A stretch of DNA of 64,000 bases, taken from NCBI GenBank assembly GCA_024760905.1, contig CM045733.1, positions 14,667,501 to 14,731,500 of the forward strand, given 5' to 3'. The DNA is from Plotosus lineatus. Its lineage: Eukaryota > Chordata > Actinopteri > Siluriformes > Plotosidae. The position numbers and the translations under genes are program-made. The notes under the pieces are model-generated. The model was given only the letters and a program-made list of their open reading frames with translations, did not search any database and was not told where the DNA came from. Each line of letters begins with the position of its first letter. Within the stretch, counting starts at the first letter, position 1. Positions 37,340 to 50,483 of the stretch are shown here, piece after piece.

Positions 37340-39070
37340 GGGGGGTGCACGTTTATATACAGCATGGTGCTCATCTAAGTACTGCTGAAAAGGGTAAGTT
37401 TCCAGTCATTATTTGAAGACATACCCAGTGATGCAGCTGTCCGGATGTCCAGAGGAAGTTCATTCCACCACCTTGGAACCGGAACAGAGAAGAGTTTAGA
37501 TGCATTTCTCCCGTGTCCCTTGGTAGAGGGAGCGATCAGTCTCGCAAAACTTGAGGATCTGAGAGAACGCGGTACAGTGTCAGGTATAAGTGCTTTGAGG
37601 TACAAAGGTGCAGGTCCATTTTTGACTTTGTAGGCAAGCATTAGTGTTTTAAATCAAATTCAAGAAGCTACAGGAAGCCAGTGGAGAGATTGTAGCAGTG
37701 GTGTGGTGTGGGAAAATTTGGGATGGTTGTAAACAAGCTGTGAAGCTGCATTCTGGATCATTTGCTGAGGTCGCATAGCACTCAAAGATAGACATGCCAG
37801 GACTTGGTTGCAGTTATCTAGTCTTAAGATGACAAGGGATTGAACAAGCACCCGAGTGGCCTTACTGGAAAGAAATGGACGAAACCTTCGGCTGCTAAAG
37901 AGAAGAAATTGACTTGATCGAGAAAGATTCATGATATGAGAAGAAAAGGACAGTCAATTGTCCATTGTTACTCCAAGGCTTTGTGCACTGCCTGAAGGAG
38001 AGATCACAGTATTGTCCAAGGAGATTACAAGATCTTGATGGGATAAGTCAGCTGGGATGAACATCAATTCACTCTCACCGGGATTAAGCTTCAGTTGGTG
38101 AGCTGCCATCCATGAGGAGATACTTGCCAGACATGCAGAGATCTGGGAAGAAATATCAGTGTCTGAGGGAGGGACAAGAGACAATAAGTTGAGTGTCATC
38201 TACATAGCAGTGGTAAGAGAACCCATGTGAGGATATGACATCACCAAGGTAACAAGTATAAACAGAACAGAAGCAGACCAACAACTGAGCCCTGCAGAAT
38301 ACCAGTTGAAAGTCAGCGTGGAGAGGATGTGGAACCCTTCCAAGTAACCTCATATGTGCGACCTTCCAGGTAGGAAGCAAACCACCACCATTCTGCACCA
38401 CAAATTCCTGGACTTCTGAGGATGGACAAGAGAATGGTATCATATGCTGCTGAAAGGTTAAGCAGATTGAGGACTAATGACATCTTGGCTGATCTTCCAG
38501 CATGTAGCTTATTTGGAACAGTGAAGAATGCCATCTCTGTGGAACGTGCTGCTTTTGCCAGATAGATTACAGGTTATTCTGCAAAACATGGAAAGACATT
38601 TTGATTATAAATATTGCTTTGAAGAACTTTAGAAAGGAAATAAAGACGTGATACTGGTCTGTAGTTGCTGATGTCTGATGGATCCACAGAGGGCTTCTTT
38701 AAGATGAGTAAAACCCTTGCTCTTTTGAATGCTTTTGGTACCTGACCAGAATGATATGGAGTTATTGATGATAGTGGAAAATGTGGATAGGACAGCACAG
38801 TAGGAAGCCAGATCTGATTCAAGTTGAGATTTCATCCACTTTCTCTCGGCTGCTCTGGGTACTCCACGATTTCTTTGGAGCACTTCCGAGAGCCAAGGAG
38901 CACAAGAAGTCTTCTTGTATTTTGTAGATAAAGGGCAGAGAAGATCTATAGAAGCAGAGAATGAAGAGAGAAAAATGTCACTAGTAGATTCAAGTGGGAG
39001 GGAAGAAAAGGAAACTGGATTAGGAAGATAAGCTGGAGCACAGGAAGCAACAGATGAAGATTTACCCAGT
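37340..39070 (-). mobile_element. L2-like LINE fragment (reverse transcriptase), degenerate
   Basis: Read on the minus strand, successive frames give NLLNLSAAYDTILLSILRSP with WFASYLEGRTYEV (about 38500-38340), YHCYVDDTQLI (about 38200), SWMAAHQLKLNPGESELMFI (about 38080), LRLDNCNQVLACLS (about 37800), and the C-terminal FKTLMLAYKVKNGPAPLYLK and PRWWNELPLDIRTAAS (about 37640-37430). This order is typical of L2/CR1-group RTs. Several frameshifts are present. Confidence 0.85.
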
Positions 39071-40015
39071 GATCATTGATAAATGGGTTTCAATGTATGG
39101 TCTGTTGTCGTTTGTTTATTTGTGTTAAAAATCATAAATTCTTATTATTAAGCTGTTTCACTGTGTGCTTTATGTGTTGTTGTTGTTGATGCCACATAGG
39201 AATCCAGTTCTCGTGTTATGGATTACTAATTCTATTAGTTAAAAAGGGAACTGTGGGGTCTGACCGGTTACGTTTTCTGGGTTATTCATTGGAAGGTTGG
39301 TGGTTCAAAATCCAGTAATAACAATCTGCCACTGTTGAGACCCCTGTGCAAGGCCCATAATCCTCAACTGCTTAGTTGTATTAATGAGTTAAAAACGTAA
39401 GTCACTCGAGATAATGGTGAGTCTACCTTCAGTAACTCTGGGCAAAGGCGGGTACACCTTGAATTTGTCCCATGAGAAACACAATATTGTAACATAGTGA
39501 AATTAGATGGAAATAGTGAGTGTTCTTATTTCATGCCCATTCATTTTACTACAAACATTCTGAAAAACAGAGAAAATTATTATCGGGTGATTTTTCACGC
39601 AATTTCAAACTTTCAAAGGCTTTTATCAAAAACGATAAAAGCCTCTGAAAGTTTGAAATTGCCTGGAAAAAAAATTATAAAAAAACATTCTACGATGTAA
39701 TGTATTTTTTTATAATAATCCAGCCAAATTTGATTGATTGAAAACTCAACAGATATCTATCAATAGTTATGTTACATTATTAGGTCATGAATTATTACAT
39801 GTCTAAAATATCTAGAACACAAAAATAATGAAAAATTGTTTCAAGGTATATCCCGACAATTCAGCAGAGCATGGGTTACGTTTTTTTCGCACGTCTTCAA
39901 ACATACATAATGTGTTTACAAACAAATCTGAGTTAGTTTAACATAAAATTTAAGGGTACAATAATGCTATACAGCAGATAAGTCTTCAAGCAATCAAGAA
40001 ATTTGATAGTTCTGC
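39070..40015. other. Intergenic AT-rich DNA with a hairpin
   Basis: No gene is seen. It includes an old SINE tail at about 39305-39420 and the hairpin at 39599-39662. Confidence 0.5.
39599..39662. repeat. 29-bp inverted repeat with 6-nt loop
   Basis: Arms 39599-39627 and 39634-39662 are complementary with one mismatch, separated by aaaaac. Partial pairing continues outside (ttttcac / ggaaaa). It may be the core of a short foldback MITE. Confidence 0.9.
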
Positions 40016-40019
40016 CTGG

Positions 40020-40375
40020 TGTTTGGGAGCTCATCAACTCATTCATTCAGTAATTTTATGAACCGCTTAATCCTAATTAGGGCCACAGGGAGGCCGGCGC
40101 CCATCTCAGCCAACTCTAGGCGAGGGCAGAGCACACCCTGGACAGCTTGCCAGGCCATTGCAGGGCAGAAACATGCTGACGACTATGCAGCTACTATTGA
40201 CAAAAGTCAACAATGGTTCTTTTACTTGAACCTCTCACCATAGACAGTGAGAGACCTGGCCTGCCTTTGATCACCCAGTTAGCTGCACTGGGGTGACAGC
40301 AGTGGTAACCGTTCACAGTGGGACTTGAACCCCCAACCTTGGGGTCGGTAATCCAGCACCATGCCACCACTGTCC
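40020..40375 (-). mobile_element. Composite fish SINE copy
   Basis: Same fused order as 16993-17325: cgcttaatcctaattagggc, ccaggccattgcagggcaga, then caatggttcttttacttgaa and gacttgaacccccaacc. Confidence 0.75.
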
Positions 40376-40397
40376 ATAGGTCATCAATTAAATTTTT

Positions 40398-40860
40398 ATA
40401 ACTTTGTCCTGATCGTTCATTCATTTTCCGAACCATTTAATCTAACTAGAGTTTGGGGAAGAGTAACACTCTGGACAGCCAGTCCATCACAATCCAATGC
40501 ACATCCAACTGTACGCCCCGGAGCAATTTGTGATAGCTGGCCTAATTTGTTTGCCTTGAGCTGAACCCCTACAAGCAAAGGGAGAACATACAAACTCCAC
40601 ACATAAATGCCCTTGCCAATTCCAGGACTCAAACCCAAGGCTTTCTTGTTGTGAGTCAGATGTGCTTACCACTACACCACTGTGTCGCTCCTTCCTCATT
40701 ATTTATACAGGCATATTTTATATCCATATAATTAAAGGCCTGTAATGGTCTGGTGAGCTGTTCAGGATGCACCCTACCTTCGCCTAATGTAGACTGAAAT
40801 TGGGTTCAGCCTCCTTGACACGCTAATAGGATTAAACGGTTTGGGAAATGAGTTTTTGAA
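40398..40860 (-). mobile_element. Further fish retroposon pieces
   Basis: 40398-40695 matches the 30758-31040 family (ggagaacatacaaactccac, tgcttaccactacaccactg). 40740-40855 keeps ggtctggtgagctgttcagg, related to 14118-14210. Confidence 0.6.
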
Positions 40861-41061
40861 GCACACACATCAAACTCAAGGCCCACGAGAACATTCAAAG
40901 AATATGATTTTTAACCATTTCAACTATTACTATAATAGTTGCCATGCAGATTTCATGGATGTCTTTTGGAATAGGCCTTCAGTCATTGTTCAACCCTCAA
41001 TTACCTAGAAATGTAGATGATGCAGCCTCCTGTGAAAATTAATTTGTTACCCAAGATTTAA

Positions 41062-44000
41062 AGGGTCCCTTCCCTGAATCTCCACCTTATCGGGGTGGAG
41101 GGGTTTGCATGACCTAATGATCCTAGGAGCTATGTTGTTGGAGGCATAATGCCCCTGGTAGGGTCACCCAGGGCAAACAGGTCATGGGTGAAGGTCCAGA
41201 CGAAGAGCAATTCAGAAAACCCTTATGACTAAGAAGCAGACGAGGTTGCAGTTTCCCTTGCCCGGACGCGGGTCACCAGGGTCCCCCCTGGAGCCAGGCC
41301 CGGGGGAGGGGCTCAGAGGCGAACGCCTGGTGGTCAGGCTTCTGTCCATGGAGCCCGGCCGAGCCGAGCCCGAAAAGGAGACATGGGTCCGCCCTCCCAT
41401 GGACCCACCACCCATGGAAGGAGTTTTAGGGGTCAGGTGCAAATGTGAGTTGGGTGGCATCAAAGGCGTGGGTTCTGTCGGACCGATCCTCGGTTACTGA
41501 CTCTGACCCTCGGGACATGGAATGTCACCTCTCTGGCGGGGAAGGGGCCTGATGTGGTGCATGAGGTGTAGAAATACTGACTAGATATAGTCAGGCTCAC
41601 CTCAACGCATAGCTTGGGCTATGGAACCACCCATCTCGCGAGAAGCTGGACCTTATTCCATTCTGGAGTTGCTCGTGGGGATAGGCGGCGAGCCGGTGTG
41701 GGCATTCTTGTTGCCCCAGGGCTTCCTCGGGAGACTCACTCGTTGTCTTGGGAGACTCAACGCCCATGGGGGGCGTGTGACCTGAAAGGGTGTGATCGGT
41801 AGGTACGGCCTCTCCAGTCTGAACCCGAATGGTGTTTCGTTGTTGGACTTCTGTGCTCCTTACAGTTTGTCTATCACGAACACCATTTTCGAACACAAGT
41901 GTGCCCATAAGGGCACACAGCACCAGGACATTATAGGTTGCAGTATGATGATTGACTTTATACCCATGTAATCGGAATTGCGGCCGTATGTTTTGGACAC
42001 TCGGGTGAAGAGAGGAGCTGAGCTGTTTACCGATCACCACCTGGTGGTGAGTTGGCTTCGGTGGTGGGGGAGGCTGCCTTCCAGACCTGGCAGGCCCAAG
42101 CGTGTAATCAGGGTCTGCTGGCAACGTTTGGTGGAGTCCCCTGTCCGAGAGGCCTTTAACTCCCACCTCCGGCAGAGCTACAACCATGTCCCGGAGGAGG
42201 CGGGTGACATGGAATCAGAATGGGCCATGTTTCGTGCCTCCATTGCTGAGGCGGCAGCCCATAGCTGTGGCCGGAAGGTCGCCGGTGCTCGTCATGGTGG
42301 TAACCACCGAACCCGGTGGTGGACACCTGTGGTGAAGGTGGCTGTCCAGCTGAAGAAGGAGACCTATCGGGTTTTATTAGCCTGTGGGACTCCCGAGGCA
42401 GCAGACAGGTACTGGCAGGCCAAATGTGCTGCAGCCGAGGCTGTCGCAGATGCAAAATCTCAGGTGTGGGAGGAGTTCGGTGAGGACCTGGAGAGTGAGT
42501 ATTGGTTGGCCTCAAAAAGGTTCTGGACCACCATCCGATGCCTCAGGAGGGGGAAGCAGTTCTCCACAAACACTGTTTACAGTGGAGGTGGGGGGCTGCT
42601 TACCTCGACTTGGGATGTCGTTGAGAGGTGGAGGGAATATTTTAAGGACCTCTTCAATCCCACCAACATGCCCTCCGTGCAAGAGGAAGACCCTGGGGGT
42701 GTGGGTGGGGGTCTGCCCATCACTGGAGTGGAGGTCGCTGAGGTTGTCAAAAAGCTCCTCGGTGGTCGAGCTTTGGGGTTGGATGAGATCCGCCCAAAAT
42801 ATCTCAGGGCTCTGGATGCTGTAGGACTGTCTTGGTTAACACATTTCTACAACATCGTGTGGTCATCGGGGGCTGTACCTCTGGATTGGCAAATCGGGGT
42901 GGTGGTCCCAATTTTTAAAAACGGAGACCGGAGGGTGTGTTCCAATTGTCCGGGAATCACACTCCTCAGCCTACCCGGGAAAGTCTATGCAGGGGTGCTA
43001 GAGAGACGGATCTGACCGGTAGTCGAACCTCGGATTCAGGAGGAACAATGTGTTTTCGTCCCGGCTGTAGCACTCTTGAGCAACTCTATACGCTCCACAG
43101 GATTTTGGAAGGGGCATGGGAGTTTGCAAAATCCACATGTGTTTTGTGGATTTAGAGAAGGCTTTCGACCGTGTTCCTCAAACAATCTTCTGGGGCGTGC
43201 TCCGGGAGTACGGCGTTCCGGAACCATTGCTACGGGCCATTCGATCGCTGTATCACCGGAGCCAGAGTTTGGTCCGTACTGGTAACAGGTTGAATTCGTT
43301 TCCGGTGGGAGTTGGAGTCCGCCAAGGCTGTCCTTTGTCACCGATTCTGCTCATAATTTTTCAGGACCTCCAGCTCTAATTGGAGCGATTTGCAGTCGAA
43401 TGTGAAGTAGCCAGGATGAAGATCAGTACCTCCAAGTCCAAGGCCATGCTTTTCGGTCATACAAGGGTGGAATGCACCCTCCGGGTCAGGAATGGGGTCC
43501 TGCCCCAAGTGGAGAAGTTTAAGTATCTTGGGGTTTTGTTCACGAGTGAGGGAAAGATGGAGCGGGAGATCGACAGACGGATCGTTGCAGCTTCTACTGT
43601 TAAACGGAGCCTGTACCAGTCTGTCATGGTGAAGAAGGAGCTGAGCCGCAAGGCTAAGCTCTCAATTTACCAGTTGATCTACGTTCCATAGCTCACCTAT
43701 GGTCATGAGCTTTGGGTAGTGACTGAAAGAACAAGATTGCAGATACAAGCGGCTGAAATTAGCTTCCTTCGCCGGGTGGCGGGGTTCTCCCCGAGAGATA
43801 AGGTGAGAAGCTCTACCATCTGGGGAGAGCTCGGAGTAGATCCACTGCTCCTCCGCATTGAGAGGGGCCAGTTAAGGCGGCTCGGGCATCTGGTCAGAAC
43901 GCCTCCCGGACGCCTCCCTGGTGTAGTGTTTCGGGCATGTCCAATCGGGGTCGACCTAGAACACGATGAAGGGACTATGTCTCTCGGCTTGTCTGGGACC

Positions 44001-44115
44001 GCCTCAGTGTCCCCCCCAGGAGAGTTGGAGGAAGTGGCTGGGGAGAGGGACGGCTGAATGTCCTGAATGTCTTTGCTCAGGTTGCTGCCCCCCACGACCT
44101 CACCCAGGACTTAGC
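41062..44115 (+). mobile_element. Non-LTR retrotransposon copy B (same family as 4100-7152)
   Basis: It extends further 5' than copy A, with a GC-rich leader (41062-41500). It retains [14 protein letters not shown] (about 41507), the linker [20 protein letters not shown] (about 42303) and RT blocks [14 protein letters not shown] (about 43312) and [20 protein letters not shown] (about 43517). It lacks much of the endonuclease (break near 41720-41780) and the FADD catalytic block (break near 43360), and has several frameshifts. Confidence 0.9.
41978..43015 (+). pseudogene. LINE copy B endonuclease-end/linker frame
   Basis: This is a 345-codon open stretch from [20 protein letters not shown] to VYAGVLERRI. 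It is a retrotransposon fragment, closely similar to 4894-5930 of copy A but without its poly-G expansion. Confidence 0.85.
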
Positions 44116-44138
44116 AGAAGAAGGTGAGAGATGAAGAT

Positions 44139-44760
44139 TTAAAGGTGCAGTTTGTAAGATGTAGTGGTATCCAGTGGCATCTTCTGGTGAGAATCCAGAT
44201 TGCAACCAAGATATTTTAATTTCAAGATTTTACCTGACCGCTTCTCATTCTAAGTGTGTTTGTTTATGGACTACGAGACACATGGTTGTACATGATTGTG
44301 GATTCGCTTTCTCTGCAGATATGGGGCCGGTGGCGTAGTGGTTAGGGTGCGGCGCTCATGAATGCGAGGTTGTGAGTTCGAATCCCACTGAGACCATCAC
44401 TGTGCTAAGGCAGGCAGGTGTGCCTCTGTTCACCCACCCAGTATAACTGGGTACCAGTAAAATATACTGGAAAGGTAACCTGTGATGGGCTAGCGTCCCA
44501 TCCAGGGGGAGTTGGACTCCTGGTCGCTTCACGCTACGGAAACCGGGGATAAGCACCGGCCTGATGAGCCACGAGGATCAGGTGTAAAAACCCAACAGAC
44601 TTACCTTTTTTTTTTACCTTCCTCTGGAAATATAAACAGCTAATTATAAGGTTCTGAAAACTCAACTTTTAACAATTATAAATTATAAACCATTATTATA
44701 ATTTACCTGATTGTTATATACAGTACTGTATCCTCCAGATGTTACATATGGTACCTTTAA
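44139..44760. mobile_element. MITE with TTAAAGGTRCMRTWTGTAA termini, containing a SINE
   Basis: The left end ttaaaggtgcagtttgtaag and right end ttacatatggtacctttaa are inverted repeats bounded by TTAA-like bases. The SINE at 44322-44612 lies inside. Its right end is 215 bp before the ATG of the PARP12-like gene. Confidence 0.75.
44322..44612 (+). mobile_element. tRNA-derived SINE
   Basis: Plus orientation. The head ggggccggtggcgtagtggt, B box gttcgaatcc, and tail acccaacagacttacc plus a T-run belong to the family of 14207-14518. Confidence 0.88.
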
Positions 44761-44975
44761 CTGTAAAAAGATGTTTGGGCTTTTATTTTGATACCGATAA
44801 AACAATGGCGGCCATGTTGTATTTCTCCTATTGTCACCGCTTTCACATTGTCCGGAGCGCGTCTTTCTCTCTTTCTGTCTCTCTCTCTCTCTCTCTCTCT
44901 TTTCATCTACACCCCACACGCGCGCGCAAATCGGCACTCTTTACTTTCATTTCTGTAGAAGTGAGTGAGGAAAAG
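44761..44975 (+). promoter_or_regulatory. Probable promoter/5' leader of PARP12-like gene
   Basis: It contains a (CT)n tract (44868-44900), a short CpG-rich run (acacgcgcgcgc, about 44923), and ctttcatttctg at 44944-44955. The complement of that last site (AGAAATGAAAG) fits the IRF half-site pattern AANNGAAA. No TATA box is obvious. Function is inferred from position only. Confidence 0.35.
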
Positions 44976-45304
44976 ATGTCGAGTTGCTCCAGGGTTATCC
45001 ATCACGCTACAAGTATCCTGTGCAGCCACAAAGGTTCCATGGGCCTGTCTCAGCTGTACAGGAAGGTTTACGAACGGTTCGATATCAGTAACGAAGATTT
45101 TTGTTTCATACTGAAAGAATGTCCGCGGTTCGTGATGATCCGGAACAAACGGAGTGCCGAGAAAGGCGAGCTGGATTATATCGTAGTGGCGAAAACATCT
45201 CTGCGGCTGTGCAAACGATACGCCAAGCAGGAGTGTTCACACTGTCAGGACCTGCATCTGTGCAAATACTTTGTTTATGGAAACTGCCGCTACGGGAAAG
45301 GAAG
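44976..45304 (+). CDS. PARP12-like exon 1 (start, N-terminal domain, CCCH 1 and half of 2)
   Basis: From ATG to donor gtgagg, leaving AG. It encodes [20 protein letters not shown], then [20 protein letters not shown], then [11 protein letters not shown]. The ATG is preceded by aaaag and is the first in this frame after a stop. Length fits the family N-terminus. Confidence 0.92.
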
Positions 45305-45347
45305 GTGAGGAAACGAAAACAAACCGCACCGTCCTGTACATTCCACC

Positions 45348-45388
<41 letters not shown>

Positions 45389-45409
45389 CACCCTCCTGTA
45401 CATTACACC

Positions 45410-45441
<32 letters not shown>

Positions 45442-45539
45442 ACCGTCCTGTCCATTACACCGACACACACACACACACACACACAGCACCGTCCTGTACA
45501 TTACACCGACACACACAGCACCGTCCTGTACATTACACC

Positions 45540-45574
<35 letters not shown>

Positions 45575-45958
45575 CACCGTCCTGTACATTACACCGACAC
45601 ACACACAGAGCACCGTCCTGTACATTACACCGACACACACACACACACACACACACACAGCACCGTCCTGTACATTACACCGACACACACACACACACAC
45701 ACACCGCACCGTCCTGTACATTACACCGACACACACACACACACACACACAGAGCACCGTCCTGTACATTACACCGACACACACACACACACACACCACA
45801 CTGTCCTCCTCCTACACACACACACACACACACACACACCGTCCTGTACATTACACCGACACACACACACACACACACACACCGCCACACACACACACAC
45901 TGTACATTACACCGACACACACACACACACACACACACACATGTCACAGCACTGTCCT

Positions 45959-45990
<32 letters not shown>

Positions 45991-46161
45991 TGTCCTCCTC
46001 CTACACACACACACACACACACACTGTCCTGTACATTACACACCTACACACACACACACACACACACACCACACTGTCCTGTACATTACACCTACACACA
46101 CACACACACACACACACTGTCCTCCTCCTACACACACACACACACACACACTGTCCTCCTC

Positions 46162-46206
<45 letters not shown>

Positions 46207-46672
46207 ACACTGTCCTCCTCCTACACACACACCACACTGTCCTCCTCCTACACACACACACACACACACACTGTCCACACACACACACACACACACACAC
46301 ACCACACTGTCCTCCTCCTACACACACACACCACACTGTCCTCCTCCTACACACACACACACACCACACTGTCCTGTACATTACACCACACACACACACA
46401 CACACCACACTGTCCTCCTCACACACACACACACCACACTGTCCTCCCTCACACACACACACACACACACACACCACACTGTCCTCCTCCACACACACAC
46501 ACACACACCACACTGTGCTCCTCTCACACACACACCACACTGTCCTCCTCCCACACACCCACACACACACACCACACTGTCCTCCTCCTACACACACACA
46601 CACCACACTGTCCTCCTCCTACACACACACACCACACTGTCCTCCTCCTACACACACACACACCACACTGTC

Positions 46673-46705
<33 letters not shown>

Positions 46706-46772
46706 ACACTGTCCTCCTCCTACACACACACCACACTGTCCTCCTCACACACACACACCACACTGTCCTCCT

Positions 46773-46805
<33 letters not shown>

Positions 46806-47268
46806 CACACTGTCCTCCTCCCACACACACACACACACACACACACACCACACTGTCCTCCTCCTACACATACCACACTGTCCTCCTCCTACACACACAC
46901 ACAAAACACTGTCCTCCTCCTCCTACACACACACACACACACACACACACACCACACTGTCCTCCTCCTACACACACACTCACACACACCACACTGTCCT
47001 CCTCCTACACACACACACACCACACTGTCCTCCTCCTACACACACACACACACACACCACACTGTCCTCCTCCTACACACACACCACACTGTCCTCCTCC
47101 TACACACACACACCACACTGTCCTCCTCCTACATACACACACACACCACACTGTCCTCCTCCCACACACACACACACACACACACCACACTGTCCTCCTC
47201 CCACACACACACACACACACAACACTGTCCTCCTCCCACACACACACACACACACACACTGTCCTCCT

Positions 47269-47311
<43 letters not shown>

Positions 47312-48116
47312 TCCACACTGTCCTCCTCTACACACACACACACACCACACTGTCCTCCTCCTACATACACACACACACACCACACTGTCCTCCTCCTACA
47401 TACACACACACACACCACACTGTCCTCCTCCTACACACACACACACACACCACACTGTCCTCCTCCTACACACACACACACACCACACTGTCCTCCTCCT
47501 ACACACACACACACACACACCACACTGTCCTCCTACACACACACACACACACCACACTGTCCTCCTCCTCCAGACACACACACCACACTGTCGTCCTCCA
47601 ACACACACACACACAACACACTGTCCTCCTCCTACACACACACACAGCACACTGTCCTCCTCCTACACACACACACACCACAATGTCCTCCTCCTACACA
47701 CACACACACACACCACACTGTCCTCCTCCTACACACACACACACACACCACAATGTCCTCCTCCTACACACACACACCACACTGTCCTCCTCCTACACAC
47801 ACACACCACACTGTCCTCCTCCTACACACACACACCACACTGTCCTCCTCCTACACACACACACACCACACTGTTCTCCTCCTACACACACACACACACA
47901 CCACACTGTCCTCCTCCTACACACACACACACACACCACACTGTCCTCCTCCTACACACACACACACCACACTGTCCTCCTCCTACACACACACACACAC
48001 ACACACCACACTGTCCTCCTCCTACACACACACACACCACACTGTCCTCCTCCTCCTACACACACACCACACTGTCCTCCTCCTCCTACACACACACACA
48101 CCACACTGTCCTCCTC

Positions 48117-48149
<33 letters not shown>

Positions 48150-50445
48150 ACACTGTCCTCCTCCTACACACACACACACACCACACTGTCCTCCTCCTAC
48201 ACACACACACACACCACACTGTCCTCCTCCTACACACACACACACCACACTGTCCTCCTCCTACACACACACACCACACTGTCCTCCTCCTACACACACA
48301 CACACCACACTGTCCTCCTCCTACACACACACACACACACACACACCACACTGTCCTCCTCCTACACACACACACACACACCACACTGTCCTCCTCCTAC
48401 ACACACACACACACACCACACTGTCCTCCTCCTACACACACACACACACACCACACTGTCCTCCTCCTACACACACACACACACACACACACCACACTGT
48501 CCTCCTACACACACACACACACACCACACTGTCCTCCTCCTACACACACACACACACACACCACACTGTCCTCCTCCTACACACACACACACACACACCA
48601 CACTGTCCTCCTCCTACACACACACACACACACACCACACTGTCCTCCTCCTCCTACACACACACACACACACACCACACTGTCCTCCTCCTCCTACACA
48701 CACACACACACACACCACACTGTCCTCCTCCTCCTACACACACACACACACACCACACTGTCCTCCTCCTCCTACACACACACACACACACACCACACTG
48801 TCCTCCTCCTCCTACACACACACACACACACACCACACTGTCCTCCTCCTACACACACACACACACACACACCACACTGTCCTCCTCCTACACACACACA
48901 CACACACCACACTGTCCTCCTCCTACACACACACACACCACACTGTCCTCCTCCTACAGACACACACCACACTGTCTTGTGCATTAAACTGTCCTCCTCC
49001 TACACACACACACACCACACTGTCCTCCTCCTACACACACACACACACCACTGTCCTCCTCCTACACACACACACACCACACTCTCCTCCTCCTACACAC
49101 ACACACACCACACTCTCTTTCTCCTACACACACACACACACACACCACACTGTCCTCCTCCTACACACATCACACTGTCTTGTGCATTAAACTGTCCTCT
49201 TGCGACACACACACACACCACACTGTCCTCCTCCTACACACACACACACACACACACACCACACTGTCCTCCTCCTACACACACACACACACACACACCA
49301 CACTGTCCTCCTCCTCCTACACACACACACACACACACACCACACTGTCCTCCTCCTACACACACACACCACACTGTCCTCCTCCTACACACACACACCA
49401 CACTGTCCTCCTACACACACACACACACCACACTGTCCTCCTCCTACACACACACACACACACCACACTGTCCTCCTCCTACACACACACACACACACCA
49501 CACTGTCCTCCTCCTACACACACACACACACACCACACTGTCCTCCTCCTACACACACACACACACACCACACTGTCCTCCTCCTACACACACCACACTG
49601 TCCTCCTCCTACACACACCACACTGTCCTCCTCCTACACACACACACACACCACACTGTCCTCCTCCTACACACACACCCACCACACTGTCCTCCTCCTA
49701 CACACACACACACACCACACTGTCCTCCTCCTACACACACACACACACACACCACACTGTCCTCCTCCTACACACACACACACACACACACCACACTGTC
49801 CTCCTCCTACACACACACACACACACACACCACACTGTCCTCCTCCTACACACACACACACACACACCACACTGGCCTCCTCCTACACACACACACACCA
49901 CACTGTCCTCCTCCTACACACATCACACTGTCTTGTGCATTAAACTGTCCTCTTCCGACACACACACACATCACACTGTCCTGTGCATTAAACTGTCCTC
50001 TTCCGACACACACACACACATCACACTGTCCTGTGCATTAAACTGTCCTCTTCCGACACACACACATCACACTGTCCTGTGCATTAAACTGTCCTCTTCC
50101 GACACACACACATCACACTGTCTTGTGCATTAAACTGTCCTCTTCCAACACACACACACACACATCACACTGTCCTGTGCATTAAACTGTCCTCTTCCGA
50201 CACGCACACACACACACACACACATCACACTGTCCTGTGCATTAAACTGTCCTCTTCCGACACACACATACACACATCACACTGTCCTGTGCATTAAACT
50301 GTTCTCCTCCGACACACACACACACATCACACTGTCCTGTGCATTAAACTGCCCTCTGACATACACACATCACACTGTTCTGTACATTACACTGTCCTCC
50401 TTCCACACACTCCACAATGTCCTGAGCATTATACTGTGCTCCTTC

Positions 50446-50483
<38 letters not shown>

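Noticed and set aside
37445..37633. Plus-strand frame in the L2-like region
   Set aside because: It is the complement shadow of the minus-strand reverse-transcriptase C-terminus.
44322..44400. Possible tRNA gene with gttcgaatcc B box
   Set aside because: It is the head of a SINE repeated at 14207-14518 and 23262-23562; not a functional tRNA.
45101..50041. A 1,646-codon open frame and several 1,238- to 60-codon frames rich in His-Thr or Val-Cys on both strands
   Set aside because: They consist of simple-repeat units without stops, begin out of frame inside a real exon and have no splice or domain support.
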